From contig NZ_SOHM01000008.1 in NCBI RefSeq assembly GCF_004403945.1, positions 186,743 through 250,742 of the forward strand: a stretch of DNA of 64,000 bases, given 5' to 3'. The first letter of the stretch is position 1, and each line of letters opens with the position of its first letter. This document shows, piece by piece, positions 40,017-48,678 of this stretch. The notes below the pieces were generated by a model. That model saw only the letters and a program-made list of their open reading frames with translations. It was not told where the DNA came from and did no database searches. The DNA comes from Cryobacterium lactosi. Lineage in GTDB: Bacteria > Actinomycetota > Actinomycetes > Actinomycetales > Microbacteriaceae. A program made the position numbers and the translations under genes.

Positions 40017-40832
40017 GTGAGCTTCTGGATCTGTGCCACCTGCGGCGTCGAACATGCCGAGAACTCCGGCGTCTGCGCCATCTGCGCCGATGAACGGCAG
40101 TGGGTGCCGGCCACCGGCCAGCGCTGGAGCACGCTCTTCGACCTGCACGAGGCCGGCTACCGGGCCGACCTCCACGAGCTGGAACCCGACCTGTTCGGCA
40201 TCGAGAGCACCCCGCACGTGGGCATCGGACAGCAGGCCAAGCTGCTCTGCACCCCCACGGGGAGCGTGCTCTGGGATCCGCTCGGGTTCGTGGACAACGA
40301 CATCGCCAGTCAGGTACTCGCGCACGGCCCGGTGCGCGCGATCGTGGCCAGCCATCCGCACATGTTCGGTGTGCAGGTGGAGTGGAGCCACGCTCTCGGC
40401 GGGGTGCCCGTGCTGGTGGCCGAGGCCGACCTGGCCTGGGTCGCCAGGCCCGACCCGGTGATCGAACCCTGGTCGACCGAGGTGAGCCTGCTACCCGGCG
40501 TCACCCTGGTGCAGGTGGGCGGGCATTTTCCCGGCAGCGGGGTGATCCACTGGGCGGCCGGCGCCAGAGGACGCGGCGTGCTACTCAGCGGTGACACCGT
40601 GTTCGCCAACCCCGACCGCAGTTCGGTGAGCTTCATGCGCAGCTACCCCAACCGGCTGCCACTCTCGGGCCCGGTGGTGGAGCGCATCGCCCGCAGCCTG
40701 GAGAGATTCGACTTCGACAGGCTGTACGGCAACTTCGACAATGTGATCCAGGCGGATGCCCGCGCCGTCGTGCGCCGATCGGCCGACAGGCACTGGGGCT
40801 GGGTGCGCGGCGACTTCGACCACCTCACCTGA
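40017..40832 (+). CDS. Metallo-beta-lactamase-fold hydrolase with N-terminal zinc ribbon
   Basis: About 271 aa from GTG 40017 with GGAAGGA 5 nt upstream. Residues 1-30 hold a CxxC...CxxC zinc ribbon (CATC, CAIC). The MBL fold follows with a reduced H-x-H region (ASHPHMFG), GGHFPGSG and SGDTVF with Asp. The typical HxHxDH is altered, so the metal site may be mononuclear or changed. Substrate unknown; cytosolic. Confidence 0.82.
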   Translation: MSFWICATCGVEHAENSGVCAICADERQWVPATGQRWSTLFDLHEAGYRADLHELEPDLFGIESTPHVGIGQQAKLLCTPTGSVLWDPLGFVDNDIASQVLAHGPVRAIVASHPHMFGVQVEWSHALGGVPVLVAEADLAWVARPDPVIEPWSTEVSLLPGVTLVQVGGHFPGSGVIHWAAGARGRGVLLSGDTVFANPDRSSVSFMRSYPNRLPLSGPVVERIARSLERFDFDRLYGNFDNVIQADARAVVRRSADRHWGWVRGDFDHLT

Positions 40833-40865
40833 GGTTTCCTGCGCGCCGGTCAGGTGCGGCGCCGG

Positions 40866-41186
40866 TCAGATCGGGTGCGGGCTGCGCTCCGGCGGTTCGG
40901 GCAGAATGCGCAGCCCGGCCGGGGTGTTCGCCACCTGCACGAGCTCGTCGATCCAGGCCCGGTTGAGTGTGGGCTCACGCTTGCCGGAGAACTCGAAGTC
41001 CAGCGGCACCGCGGGGTTCAACCAGATGGAGCTGTGGCCGCTGCCGGACTCCTTCGACCTTTCCCAGGAGAACGCGAAACTCTCGCCCCGGCGCAGCTTG
41101 GCCACGATCACGACCTTGAGGTGGGCCAGGGTGCGATCGTCGATTTCCACCGAGATCGCCGGCGACCCGTAGATGAACTTGCCCAT
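40866..41186 (-). CDS. Conserved small protein typical of Microbacteriaceae
   Basis: About 106 aa. MGKFIYGSP, IEIDD-like VEIDDRTLAHLKVVIVAKLRRGESFAFSW and SSIWLNPAVPLDFEF match a family of about 100 aa that is frequent in Microbacteriaceae genomes, sometimes mislabelled as ATP-dependent DNA ligase. No ligase motif is present. All-beta prediction, single domain. Function unknown. Confidence 0.8.
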   Translation of the reverse strand: MGKFIYGSPAISVEIDDRTLAHLKVVIVAKLRRGESFAFSWERSKESGSGHSSIWLNPAVPLDFEFSGKREPTLNRAWIDELVQVANTPAGLRILPEPPERSPHPI

Positions 41187-41294
41187 CGCATTCCTCGTTT
41201 TTGCTGGCGGGCCCGCACGATCCGAGTACCGGCGCGGCCCGGTGTCTCACGACGGAGTGTAGGCCGAGGCGGCCCGGCTGGCTAGAACGAGCGG

Positions 41295-41314
41295 CGGGCC
41301 GGAACGCCGGCCCG
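41295..41314 (-). terminator. GC-rich hairpin after the 41316 gene
   Basis: CGGGCCGG (41295-41302) and CCGGCCCG (41307-41314) form an 8-bp stem with AACG loop, 2 nt after the TAG of the minus-strand gene. There is no T-run; actinobacterial terminators often lack one. Confidence 0.55.
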
Positions 41315-41315
41315 G

Positions 41316-41690
41316 CTACCGGCGCCCGTCGGTACCCTGGTCGATCTCCTCGACGGCCTCATTAAAGTCGGTGGCGTGCCGCTCGGCCTCGGCTTCGGTC
41401 TCGGCCGACGGCTCCTCCACCGCGAGGATGCGGGCGGGCGGGAACACCGGCAACGGAAACAGCGCGATCTCCCCCTCGAGGCTCTCCTCGGCCACATCCG
41501 CCACATCGAGCTCGGTGGCCGGGCCGAGCACCAGGGTGTGCGTGCGGGTGGTGCCGTCGGCTTCGAGGACCTTGATGTCGACCGCGATGCTCTCCTCTCC
41601 CTTGGAGTGCGCGGTCACGTAGCCGAGCAGGGCCTCCGCGACGTCGTCGCCGGTGAGGATGGTGCCGCCGGCGTAGGTGATGAGCTTCAT
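41316..41690 (-). CDS. Conserved hypothetical acidic protein
   Basis: About 124 aa, soluble and acidic. It begins MKLITYAGGTILTGDDVAEALLGYV and has a beta-rich centre (IAVDIKVLEADG, THTLVLGPATELDV) and an acidic C-terminal tail. No known motif. The sequence fits small actinobacterial proteins of unknown role. A strong hairpin follows its stop codon. Confidence 0.75.
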   Translation of the reverse strand: MKLITYAGGTILTGDDVAEALLGYVTAHSKGEESIAVDIKVLEADGTTRTHTLVLGPATELDVADVAEESLEGEIALFPLPVFPPARILAVEEPSAETEAEAERHATDFNEAVEEIDQGTDGRR

Positions 41691-41739
41691 GCCACCGACG
41701 ATAACCTCGCGGCGGGGTCTTGGGAATAACCCGGCCCGG

Positions 41740-42651
41740 CTACCCGGCGAGCGCGTGCACCGCAGCCGAGCCCTCCGGCAGCACCACCTCGAGCGTGGTC
41801 TCGCCCAGCCGAAGGGCGACGACGGATGCGCCCAGGTAGTCGGCGTGCGGGCGCAGGCTGATCTCGTCGATCGCGGCCAGCGGAATCGTCAGGTGCGAGC
41901 GCGACAGGTCGGGGGTGCTGCCGCGGAGCAGCCAGGCCTTGCGCCCGAGGATGTGCAACTCGCGTTCGGTACGGCAGAGCACCGCCCCGTGCAGCGTCAT
42001 CGGATAGAACGCGTGCACGGCGCGGCTGATAAGGCCGCCACGCGGCGTGAGCACCGTGCGGCCATGGGCGGCGAGCAGGCTCGCCCCCAACTCACGGCGC
42101 ATCAGGTCGAAGTACGAGGTGACCAGGCCCACATCCTCTTTGCCCAGGTCGAGCAGATCGAGGTCGGCGGGCGGGTCGTCGGGCGCGGGGAGAGTCAGCA
42201 CTGGGGTGGGTCGCATCGCTGCCAGGGAGAGTTCGCTCAACACGTCGACAAGGTGGGTGATCACGGCCTCGGATGACACGTTGTACGGCACCGTCAGGGT
42301 GTCCCCGGTGCCGGAGCGGATGTCCAGGCGACCGTCGACCAGGTCGACGGTGTCGGTCAGGGCCACGATGTCGGCGTAGTCGAACACGCTCCTGGTGTAG
42401 CCGGTGTTCGCCCGGCTCAGCACTATGAGCGCCTCCGGCGCCACCACGACGAGGTGGTCGTAGAGGTCCATGGTCGGCTGCGCGTCGCGACGGCTGATGT
42501 TGCGGGGCACCTTGAGCACCAGCCGGCTGGTGCTGAAATCCAGCGGATAGTCCCGGTACAGGCCGGGGACCTCGGTGGCGTCGCGCACCCGGTCTACCCA
42601 GGGGCCGAACGCGTCGAACTCCGCCGATCGTGTCATATCCGTCGCACTCAC
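41740..42651 (-). CDS. Conserved hypothetical protein
   Basis: About 303 aa from GTG 42651, which has AGAAGG 7 nt upstream; an internal ATG at 42636 is the alternative. Alternating beta-strands and helices with repeated PH-like segments (DHLVVVAPEALIVLSR, RTERELHILGRKAWLLRG, LGASVVALRLGETTLEVVL). No catalytic motif or membrane segment seen. I do not recognise the family. Confidence 0.72.
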   Translation of the reverse strand: MSATDMTRSAEFDAFGPWVDRVRDATEVPGLYRDYPLDFSTSRLVLKVPRNISRRDAQPTMDLYDHLVVVAPEALIVLSRANTGYTRSVFDYADIVALTDTVDLVDGRLDIRSGTGDTLTVPYNVSSEAVITHLVDVLSELSLAAMRPTPVLTLPAPDDPPADLDLLDLGKEDVGLVTSYFDLMRRELGASLLAAHGRTVLTPRGGLISRAVHAFYPMTLHGAVLCRTERELHILGRKAWLLRGSTPDLSRSHLTIPLAAIDEISLRPHADYLGASVVALRLGETTLEVVLPEGSAAVHALAG

Positions 42652-43031
42652 TGGCCGCCTTCTGCGAGCCCGCTCCGGTGCGCGCCCGCCAACGGCCGCT
42701 GTGCCGCTAATGCTCAGGCTAGACCGTGGGAGTGGCACCGGCCGACCGGCGGGAGCGGAGCGCCACCCGCACGAAGCCCCGACGAAGCCATCTTCGATAC
42801 TGCTAGCACGATCGGGCACGCCTCAGGGTCGCGACGCGCCGACACCATCCCGACACTCTGCACAGCGCTGTCCCCAGGTTATCCACATCACAATCCACAG
42901 CCTGTGAGCAGTCAGGGCGGGGATTTCCACACCCTGTGCACAGACTTATCCACAGGTGTGCACACGAATGCAGGTTCGAAACTGCACCCCGTCACCGACG
43001 AATCGCCCTGGAGCGTCGAACGGATGCGGGC
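42652..43031. other. Gene-free region with DnaA-box cluster
   Basis: The 393 bp between two start codons (minus-strand gene ending its upstream side at 42651; plus-strand ATG at 43045) have no credible gene: frames are short or lack normal codon use. The right half, 42850-42970, is rich in TCCACA/TGTGCACA words and includes two consensus DnaA boxes. The left half shows no clear structure. Confidence 0.6.
42879..42954 (+). promoter_or_regulatory. Cluster of DnaA boxes
   Basis: TTATCCACA, the consensus DnaA box, occurs at 42879-42887 and 42946-42954. CAATCCACA (42891-42899) and ATTTCCACA (42923-42931) match 7 of 9 positions. All four are in the same orientation within 76 bp. No dnaA, dnaN, gyr or rpmH gene is nearby, so this is not the usual oriC setting. 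Confidence 0.6.
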
Positions 43032-43044
43032 TACACTCCCCCGC

Positions 43045-43533
43045 ATGCAGACCCAACACTATGAAATCGCAGTTCACGCACCCGTCGAGGTGGTGTGGGA
43101 GACGATGCTGGACGATGCCACCTACCGCCTCTGGGCGAGCGAGTTCCAGCCCGGCTCCTACTTCGAGGGCTCCTGGCTGCCGGGCAGCGAGATCCTCTTC
43201 CTGGGTGACAACGAAGACGGCACGAGCGGCATGGTGGGGGTGATCGCCGAACACCGCCCACACGAGTTCGTCTCGATCGAATACCGCGGGCAGATCGTGA
43301 ACGGGATCGAGGACACCACGAGCGACGATGCGCTTGCCGTGGCCGGTACACACGAGAACTACACCTTCACCGAGGCCGGCGGGGTCACCACCGTCGTGGT
43401 GGACATCGATGTGGATGACCGCTACGCCGACATGTTCGCCGAGATGTGGCCCCGGGCCCTCATAGCCCTGCGGGACCTCGCCGAGGCCGAGGCGCACACT
43501 CACGGGCAGCATCAGGCCGACCGGGAGGACTGA
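43045..43533 (+). CDS. SRPBCC (AHSA1/START-like) domain protein, copy 1
   Basis: About 162 aa. Helix-grip opening HYEIAVHAPVEVVWETMLDDATYRLWASEFQPGSYFEGSWLPGSEILFL is typical of AHSA1/SRPBCC proteins; a hydrophobic ligand cavity is expected. TACACT (43032-43037) ends 7 nt before the ATG with no ribosome site, so it is leaderless. It is about half identical to the next gene by eye, a tandem duplicate. Confidence 0.85.
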   Translation: MQTQHYEIAVHAPVEVVWETMLDDATYRLWASEFQPGSYFEGSWLPGSEILFLGDNEDGTSGMVGVIAEHRPHEFVSIEYRGQIVNGIEDTTSDDALAVAGTHENYTFTEAGGVTTVVVDIDVDDRYADMFAEMWPRALIALRDLAEAEAHTHGQHQADRED

Positions 43534-43601
43534 ACTCGGGGAGGGCGTCTTCCTTATCCCGGGGCCTGGAAGCACCGCGGTACCGGAGCTACACTCGCGC
43601 C

Positions 43602-44087
43602 ATGCACAGCCAGCAATTCTCGATCCAGGTGCACGCGTCTGCCGTTCTTGTGTGGCAGACCATGTTCGACGACACAACTTACCGTCAGTGGACGAGCGTA
43701 TTCAATCCGGATTCCTATTTCGAAGGTGACTGGTTGCCCGGCAGCGAGATTCGGTTCCTGGGCAGCAACCCGGATGGTGCTCACGGCGGCCTGACCGGGA
43801 TGTTCGGTGTGATCACCGAGAACCGCCCCTATGAATTCGTTCTGATCGAGTACCAGGGCCAGATCGTCAACGACGTCGACGACACATCCAGCCGCGAGGC
43901 ACGACAGCTGATCGGAGCACGCGAGTCGTACTCGCTCGACGAGGTCGATGGATTCACGACGATCACCGTGGACGTGGACACGGCAGACACCTACGCCGAA
44001 CTGTTCGGCGAGCTGTGGCCGCAGGGACTGGCCAAGCTCAAGGAATTGGCCGAGACCAAGGCCGCGGAGGCGGCGAGCTCGAGCTGA
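43602..44087 (+). CDS. SRPBCC (AHSA1/START-like) domain protein, copy 2
   Basis: About 161 aa. QFSIQVHASAVLVWQTMFDDTTYRQWTSVFNPDSYFEGDWLPGSEIRFLG aligns directly with the preceding gene, and IEYQGQIVND is also shared. TACACT (43590-43595) ends 6 nt before the ATG (leaderless). Its stop is 6 nt before the LuxR regulator, so the two are probably one transcript. Confidence 0.85.
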   Translation: MHSQQFSIQVHASAVLVWQTMFDDTTYRQWTSVFNPDSYFEGDWLPGSEIRFLGSNPDGAHGGLTGMFGVITENRPYEFVLIEYQGQIVNDVDDTSSREARQLIGARESYSLDEVDGFTTITVDVDTADTYAELFGELWPQGLAKLKELAETKAAEAASSS

Positions 44088-44093
44088 ACGGCC

Positions 44094-46817
44094 ATGGCAC
44101 TGCCGGTCCTGACCACCAAACTGTTCGTTCCGGCCGTCAGACCCCACGCCGTGTCCCGCCCGCGGCTCATCGAGAAGCTGCGTGACGGGCGCCGCGCCGG
44201 CCGCAAGCTGACGCTGGTGTCGGCCCCGGCCGGGTTCGGCAAGACCTCGGTGCTCAGCGAGTGGATGGCCGACGCCCGCCGGCGGGATCCCCTGCTGCGG
44301 GTCGCCTGGATCTCGCTCGACGCGGCCGACAACGACCCGGCCCGGTTCCTCGGCTATCTGATCAGCGCCCTGCAGGCTGCCGATCCCGCGCTCGAGCTGG
44401 GCGCGGTAACGGGCCAGCCGGGCTCGGACGAGCAGACCCTGACGGCCCTCATCAATGCCCTCGCCGCGAGCACCACCCCGATCATCCTGGTGCTCGATGA
44501 TTTCCAGACCATCGAGGCGCAACCCGTCCGCGACGCCGTCTCGTTCTTGCTCGACCACCAGCCGCCCACGCTGCACCTCGCTCTGGCCAGCCGGTCGGAC
44601 CCGCTCCTGCCGGTGGCCCGGCTACGCGCCGGCGGTCAGCTCACCGAGTTGCGGGCGGCCGACCTGCGCTTCACCCCCGCCGAGGCCGCCGGCTTTCTCA
44701 CCGAGATAATGGGACTGAACCTGTCCGCCACGGATGTCGCGGTGCTCGACGCGCGCACGGAGGGGTGGATCGCCGGACTCCAGCTGGCCGCCCTGTCGCT
44801 GCGGGAGCGCGACGACGTGTCAGGCTTCATTGCGGGCTTCGCCGGCAGCAACCGGTTCGTCCTCGACTATCTCGTGGAGGAGGTGCTGCAACGCCAACCC
44901 GCGCCCGTGCGCGACTTCCTGCTGCGGACCTCCGTCCTGGACGGGCTGAACGGTGCGCTCTGCGACGCCGTCACCGGACTCACCGGAAGCAGCGAGATGC
45001 TGGCCGCCTTGGAACGGGACAACCTGTTCGTGGTTCCACTGGACGACCGGCGACAGTGGTACCGCTACCACCACCTGTTCGCCGATGTGCTCCGCGCCCG
45101 GCTGACCGGCCAGGATCCCGGCCTGCACGTTCTGCACACCCGCGCGAGCGAGTGGTACGAACGCAACGACCTCATCGAGGACGCCGTGAGACACGCTCTG
45201 GCGGCCGACGACGTCGAGCGGGCGGCCCGGCTGATCGAGCTCGCCGTTCCGTCCGTGCGGCTGAGCCGGCACGACGCCACCCTGCTGCGCTGGCTGGCGC
45301 TGTTGCCGCCACCCGTCATCCGTCGCCGGCCGGTTCTGGGCGTCTATCGCGCGTGGTCTTCGCTCGTCGCCGGCGATGTGGAGGCCGTTGAGCCCAGGCT
45401 CGCCGCCGCGGAAAGCGCCCTGGCCGCCCGCGACGAGACGGGGCGGCCGGCGCACGACTCGGCGCCGAGCGAGGAACTGCGCACCCTGCCTGTAACGATC
45501 GCCGTGTACCGGGCGGCGGTGGCGCAGGCCCGCGGAGACCTGGCCGGCATGAGAACCCACGCGCAACGGGCCCTGGACCTCACCGAACCCGGCGACCATC
45601 TGGGCCGCGGTGCGGCGGCCGGTTTCCTCGGGCTCGCCGCGTGGGCCACCGGCGACCTCGACGCCGGGGTGCGGGCGTTCGGCGAGGTCCGAGCCAGCCT
45701 GCGGCGGGCCGGCAACCTGGCGGATGCGCTCAGCACGACCATCCCCACCGCCGACATGCTCCTGGGCCAGGGCCGGCTGCGGGATGCCCAGCGGTCCTAT
45801 GAGGACGCACTCGGGGAGGCGCTCCGGCTGAGTGCCGCAGAGGGCACTCCCCCGCAGTCCACCGGCGACCTGGAGGTGGGGCTCAGCGACATCCTGCGGG
45901 AGCAGAACGACCTGCCCGCTGCCCTGGCCCACCTGGCCGCGAGCGAGGCGCTCGGCGAACAGGCGCATTCGCACGAGAACCGGTACCGCTGGTTCGTGTC
46001 GATGGCACATATCCGGCAGGCGCAGGGAGACCCCGAGGCCGCGCTCGAGCTGCTCGGCACGGCGGAGCGGCACTACCGGCGCGGGTTCCTGCCGGAACTG
46101 CGCCCGATCCACGCGCAGACGGCCCGGGTGTGGATCAGCCAGGGACGCCTGGGCGAGGCCACCGCCTGGGCAAGGGCGCGGGGCCTGTCGAGCTCGGATG
46201 CCCCGACCTACCTCCGCGAATTCGAGCACCTCACCCTGGCCCGGCTGCTGATCGCCGGGCACCGGGCCGACCCCGGCGTCGGCCGGCACCGCCAGGCCCT
46301 GCACCTGCTGGGCAGGCTGCTCGCGACCGCCGAGACCGGGCGGCGCTGGGGCAGCGTGACCGAGATCCAGCTGCTGCAGGCGCTCGCGCACGCGGCGAAC
46401 GGCGACACCGTCCGGGCGCTCGAGCCCCTGGAGACGGCCCTTCGCCGGGCGGAGCCGGAGGGGTACTGCCGGCTGTTCCTCGACGAGGGTGAACCGATGG
46501 CGGCGCTCCTGCGGCACGCCGCCGCTGCGGGAATCGCTCCCGACGCCGTCCGACGGTTGAGCGGCACCCTCGCGCCGGGCGGCCTGCAGGCGGGTGGGAG
46601 CGAGGCGCCGGTGGGCGGGCTCGCCGACCCGCTGAGCGAGCGCGAACGGCACGTGCTGCGGTTGTTGGCCAGCGAACTGAGCGGCCCCGACATCGCCCGC
46701 GAGCTCTACATCTCGCTGAACACCCTGCGCACCCACACCCGGCACATTTTCGGCAAGCTCGACGTGAACAGCCGCCCCGCCGCCGTGCGCCGGGCCGAGG
46801 CGCTGGGCCTGGTCTAG
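44094..46817 (+). CDS. MalT-like LuxR-family ATP-dependent regulator
   Basis: About 907 aa. N-terminal STAND-type NTPase: Walker A SAPAGFGKTS, Walker B IILVLDDF, sensor region LALASRSDPLLPVARLRA; a long helical TPR-like middle (about 400-830); C-terminal LuxR HTH (DPLSERERHVLRLLASELSGPDIARELYISLNTLRTHTRHIFGKL). This is the MalT/LAL layout: ligand and ATP cause oligomerisation and promoter activation. The start lies 6 nt after the SRPBCC gene. Candidate targets are the membrane-protein genes at 46964-48662. Confidence 0.92.
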   Translation: MALPVLTTKLFVPAVRPHAVSRPRLIEKLRDGRRAGRKLTLVSAPAGFGKTSVLSEWMADARRRDPLLRVAWISLDAADNDPARFLGYLISALQAADPALELGAVTGQPGSDEQTLTALINALAASTTPIILVLDDFQTIEAQPVRDAVSFLLDHQPPTLHLALASRSDPLLPVARLRAGGQLTELRAADLRFTPAEAAGFLTEIMGLNLSATDVAVLDARTEGWIAGLQLAALSLRERDDVSGFIAGFAGSNRFVLDYLVEEVLQRQPAPVRDFLLRTSVLDGLNGALCDAVTGLTGSSEMLAALERDNLFVVPLDDRRQWYRYHHLFADVLRARLTGQDPGLHVLHTRASEWYERNDLIEDAVRHALAADDVERAARLIELAVPSVRLSRHDATLLRWLALLPPPVIRRRPVLGVYRAWSSLVAGDVEAVEPRLAAAESALAARDETGRPAHDSAPSEELRTLPVTIAVYRAAVAQARGDLAGMRTHAQRALDLTEPGDHLGRGAAAGFLGLAAWATGDLDAGVRAFGEVRASLRRAGNLADALSTTIPTADMLLGQGRLRDAQRSYEDALGEALRLSAAEGTPPQSTGDLEVGLSDILREQNDLPAALAHLAASEALGEQAHSHENRYRWFVSMAHIRQAQGDPEAALELLGTAERHYRRGFLPELRPIHAQTARVWISQGRLGEATAWARARGLSSSDAPTYLREFEHLTLARLLIAGHRADPGVGRHRQALHLLGRLLATAETGRRWGSVTEIQLLQALAHAANGDTVRALEPLETALRRAEPEGYCRLFLDEGEPMAALLRHAAAAGIAPDAVRRLSGTLAPGGLQAGGSEAPVGGLADPLSERERHVLRLLASELSGPDIARELYISLNTLRTHTRHIFGKLDVNSRPAAVRRAEALGLV

Positions 46818-46963
46818 CGCAGGCGCCCGCCCGACTATCCGCACAATCACCACATCGATCACCATGCCGGGTGATGCCGCGTCACCAGGTCTCTCCGTAG
46901 ATTCCAGTCATCCTCAGGTTGCCGCCTGGAGTCAATCGACATCATCCATCAAGGAGAACCGCC

Positions 46964-47749
46964 ATGAGCGCCACCCGGTCCGCATCCACCTCTTCCGCCC
47001 CGACCCCAGCCACGCCAGCCCGAACCACCGTCACCCCGTCCGGCCTCACCCGCGCCGCCGGCGCATCCGCCGCACTGGCCGGACTGATCTACATCGTCAT
47101 CCAGTTCATCCATCCCCGTGACGTCATCACCTCGATCACCACCCCGATGTGGCTGGTCGTGCACCTGCTCAGTATGAGCATGGCCGTACTGGCCCTGATC
47201 GGGCTGGCGGGCCTGTACCTCAGCCAGGTGCGCCGGCTCGGGGTGCTCGGCCTGATCGGCTACCTCATGTTCAGCCTCTTCTTCATCCTGCAGGCGGCCT
47301 TCAACTTCGCCGAGGCCCTCATCGCGCCCCTGCTCACGGATGCCGCACCGCAGTTCGCCACGGACTTCGTCGGCCTGTTCGGGCGCTACGCCAGCACGAC
47401 CGACCTCGGCCCGTTGGCCCTGGTCGTGCCCGTGGGCAGCGCCCTCTATATCGTCGGCGCGCTTGTATTCGGCATCGCGCTCCTCCGGGCCCACGTCCTG
47501 TCCCGCGGCGCGAGCATCCTGCTCATCGTCGCCGCCGTGCTGACGCCCGTGGCCGGCCTGCTTCCGCACACCGTCGAACGGATGGCCGCGATTCCGATGG
47601 GTCTCGCACTGATCTGGCTCGGCTACTCGCTGTGGTCGACCCAGCGCCGGGCGGCGCAGCAGCCCACCGATGGTGCCGAAGGTACCAACGGCACCGCGGG
47701 CACCGCGGGCACCGAGCGAGGCATCCGCCGTGCCACCCCGACTCGCTGA
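46964..47749 (+). CDS. DUF4386-like integral membrane protein
   Basis: About 261 aa from ATG 46964 with AAGGAGAA 5 nt upstream. A Ser/Thr/Ala-rich N-tail, then about six helices (SAALAGLIYIVIQFIHP, WLVVHLLSMSMAVLALIGLAGLYLSQV, LIGYLMFSLFFILQAAFNFAEALIAPLL) and a Gly/Thr-rich tail. Small proteins of this kind follow MalT-like regulators in several actinobacteria. Function unknown. Confidence 0.82.
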   Translation: MSATRSASTSSAPTPATPARTTVTPSGLTRAAGASAALAGLIYIVIQFIHPRDVITSITTPMWLVVHLLSMSMAVLALIGLAGLYLSQVRRLGVLGLIGYLMFSLFFILQAAFNFAEALIAPLLTDAAPQFATDFVGLFGRYASTTDLGPLALVVPVGSALYIVGALVFGIALLRAHVLSRGASILLIVAAVLTPVAGLLPHTVERMAAIPMGLALIWLGYSLWSTQRRAAQQPTDGAEGTNGTAGTAGTERGIRRATPTR

Positions 47750-47960
47750 TCCGCACCGCTTCGAGATCCGCATCCAGGGGCAGCTGGATGCGGGCTGGAG
47801 CGACTGGTTCGACGGCTTCGAGCTGACCGACGGCCGAGACGGAACCACCATCCTGACCGGACCGGTCACCGACCAGGCCGCCCTGCACGGGATCCTGCGG
47901 CGCATCGGCGACGTGGGACTCACCCTCCTCTCGGTCAACCCGACGCCGTCCCGTCCCTAG
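47730..47960 (+). CDS. Small conserved hypothetical protein
   Basis: About 76 aa from GTG 47730, overlapping the preceding gene by 20 nt. FEIRIQGQLDAGWSDWFDGFEL, TTILTGPVTDQAALHGILRRIGDVGLTLLSV is a recurrent small domain found near LuxR or membrane-protein genes. Beta-alpha fold likely; no catalytic motif. An upstream frame extension exists but lies inside the membrane-protein gene. Confidence 0.75.
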   Translation: MPPRLADPHRFEIRIQGQLDAGWSDWFDGFELTDGRDGTTILTGPVTDQAALHGILRRIGDVGLTLLSVNPTPSRP

Positions 47961-47972
47961 GAGCTGACGCAG

Positions 47973-48662
47973 ATGAACGACACACAGATCACCGAAACGC
48001 TCCGAACACCGCGCCCGCGCACCACCTGGCCGGTGCCGGCCGGGCTGATCCTGCTCAGCCTCATTCCGGTGCTGGCCGGGGCCGCCCGGCTCGGCGAACT
48101 GACCGGAGGGGCCGTGCCGACCGTGCACAACGCCCGGTTCCTCGACTCCCCGGTTCCGGTGCTGGCGCATATAGTCGGCGCCACGGTCTTCAGCCTGGTG
48201 GGAGCGTTCCAGTTCGTGCCGGCCCTGCGCCGGGGCCGCGCCGGCTGGCACCGGGTCGCGGGCCGCGTCCTCCTGCTCCCGGCCGGGCTGCTCGCGGCCC
48301 TCTCCGGCATGTGGATGGCGGCGTTCTACCCGCATCCGCCCGGCGACGGCCTGGTCATGTCGCTGCTTCGCCTGGTCTTCGGGGCTGCGATGGTGGCCAG
48401 CCTCGCCCTGGGCATCCGCGCGATCTCGCGCCGCGACCTCGTCGGCCACGGCAGCTGGATGACCCGGGCCTACGCGATCGGGGTGGCGGCCGGCACCCAG
48501 GCTCTCCTGCTCATCCCCGGAGCCATGCTGTTCGGACCCACAGACGAGCCCTCCCGAACGGTGATCATGGGCGTCGCCTGGCTGCTGAATCTGGCGGTGG
48601 CCGAAGGGATCATCCGTCGCCGCGCCCGGCACTCCGCCCGGTCGCCCCGGCCGGTTCGGTGA
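47973..48662 (+). CDS. DUF2306-family membrane protein
   Basis: About 229 aa with six helices. Motifs typical of DUF2306: HIVGATVFSLVGAFQFVPALRRGRAGWHRVAGRVLL, SGMWMAAFYP, RRDLVGHGSWMTRAYAIGVAAGTQ. The conserved His residues may bind heme or metal. It follows the small gene by 12 nt, making a three-gene unit after the MalT-like regulator. Confidence 0.88.
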   Translation: MNDTQITETLRTPRPRTTWPVPAGLILLSLIPVLAGAARLGELTGGAVPTVHNARFLDSPVPVLAHIVGATVFSLVGAFQFVPALRRGRAGWHRVAGRVLLLPAGLLAALSGMWMAAFYPHPPGDGLVMSLLRLVFGAAMVASLALGIRAISRRDLVGHGSWMTRAYAIGVAAGTQALLLIPGAMLFGPTDEPSRTVIMGVAWLLNLAVAEGIIRRRARHSARSPRPVR

Positions 48663-48678
48663 CGGCGGTCCCGTTCCG

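Noticed and set aside
42879-42954. Replication origin (oriC)
   Set aside because: Only two consensus DnaA boxes, no dnaA-dnaN or gyrase genes and no AT-rich unwinding element nearby; described as a DnaA-box cluster only.
44820-46865. A 681-codon minus-strand open frame
   Set aside because: Antisense to the MalT-like regulator, which has Walker motifs and a LuxR HTH in the right order.
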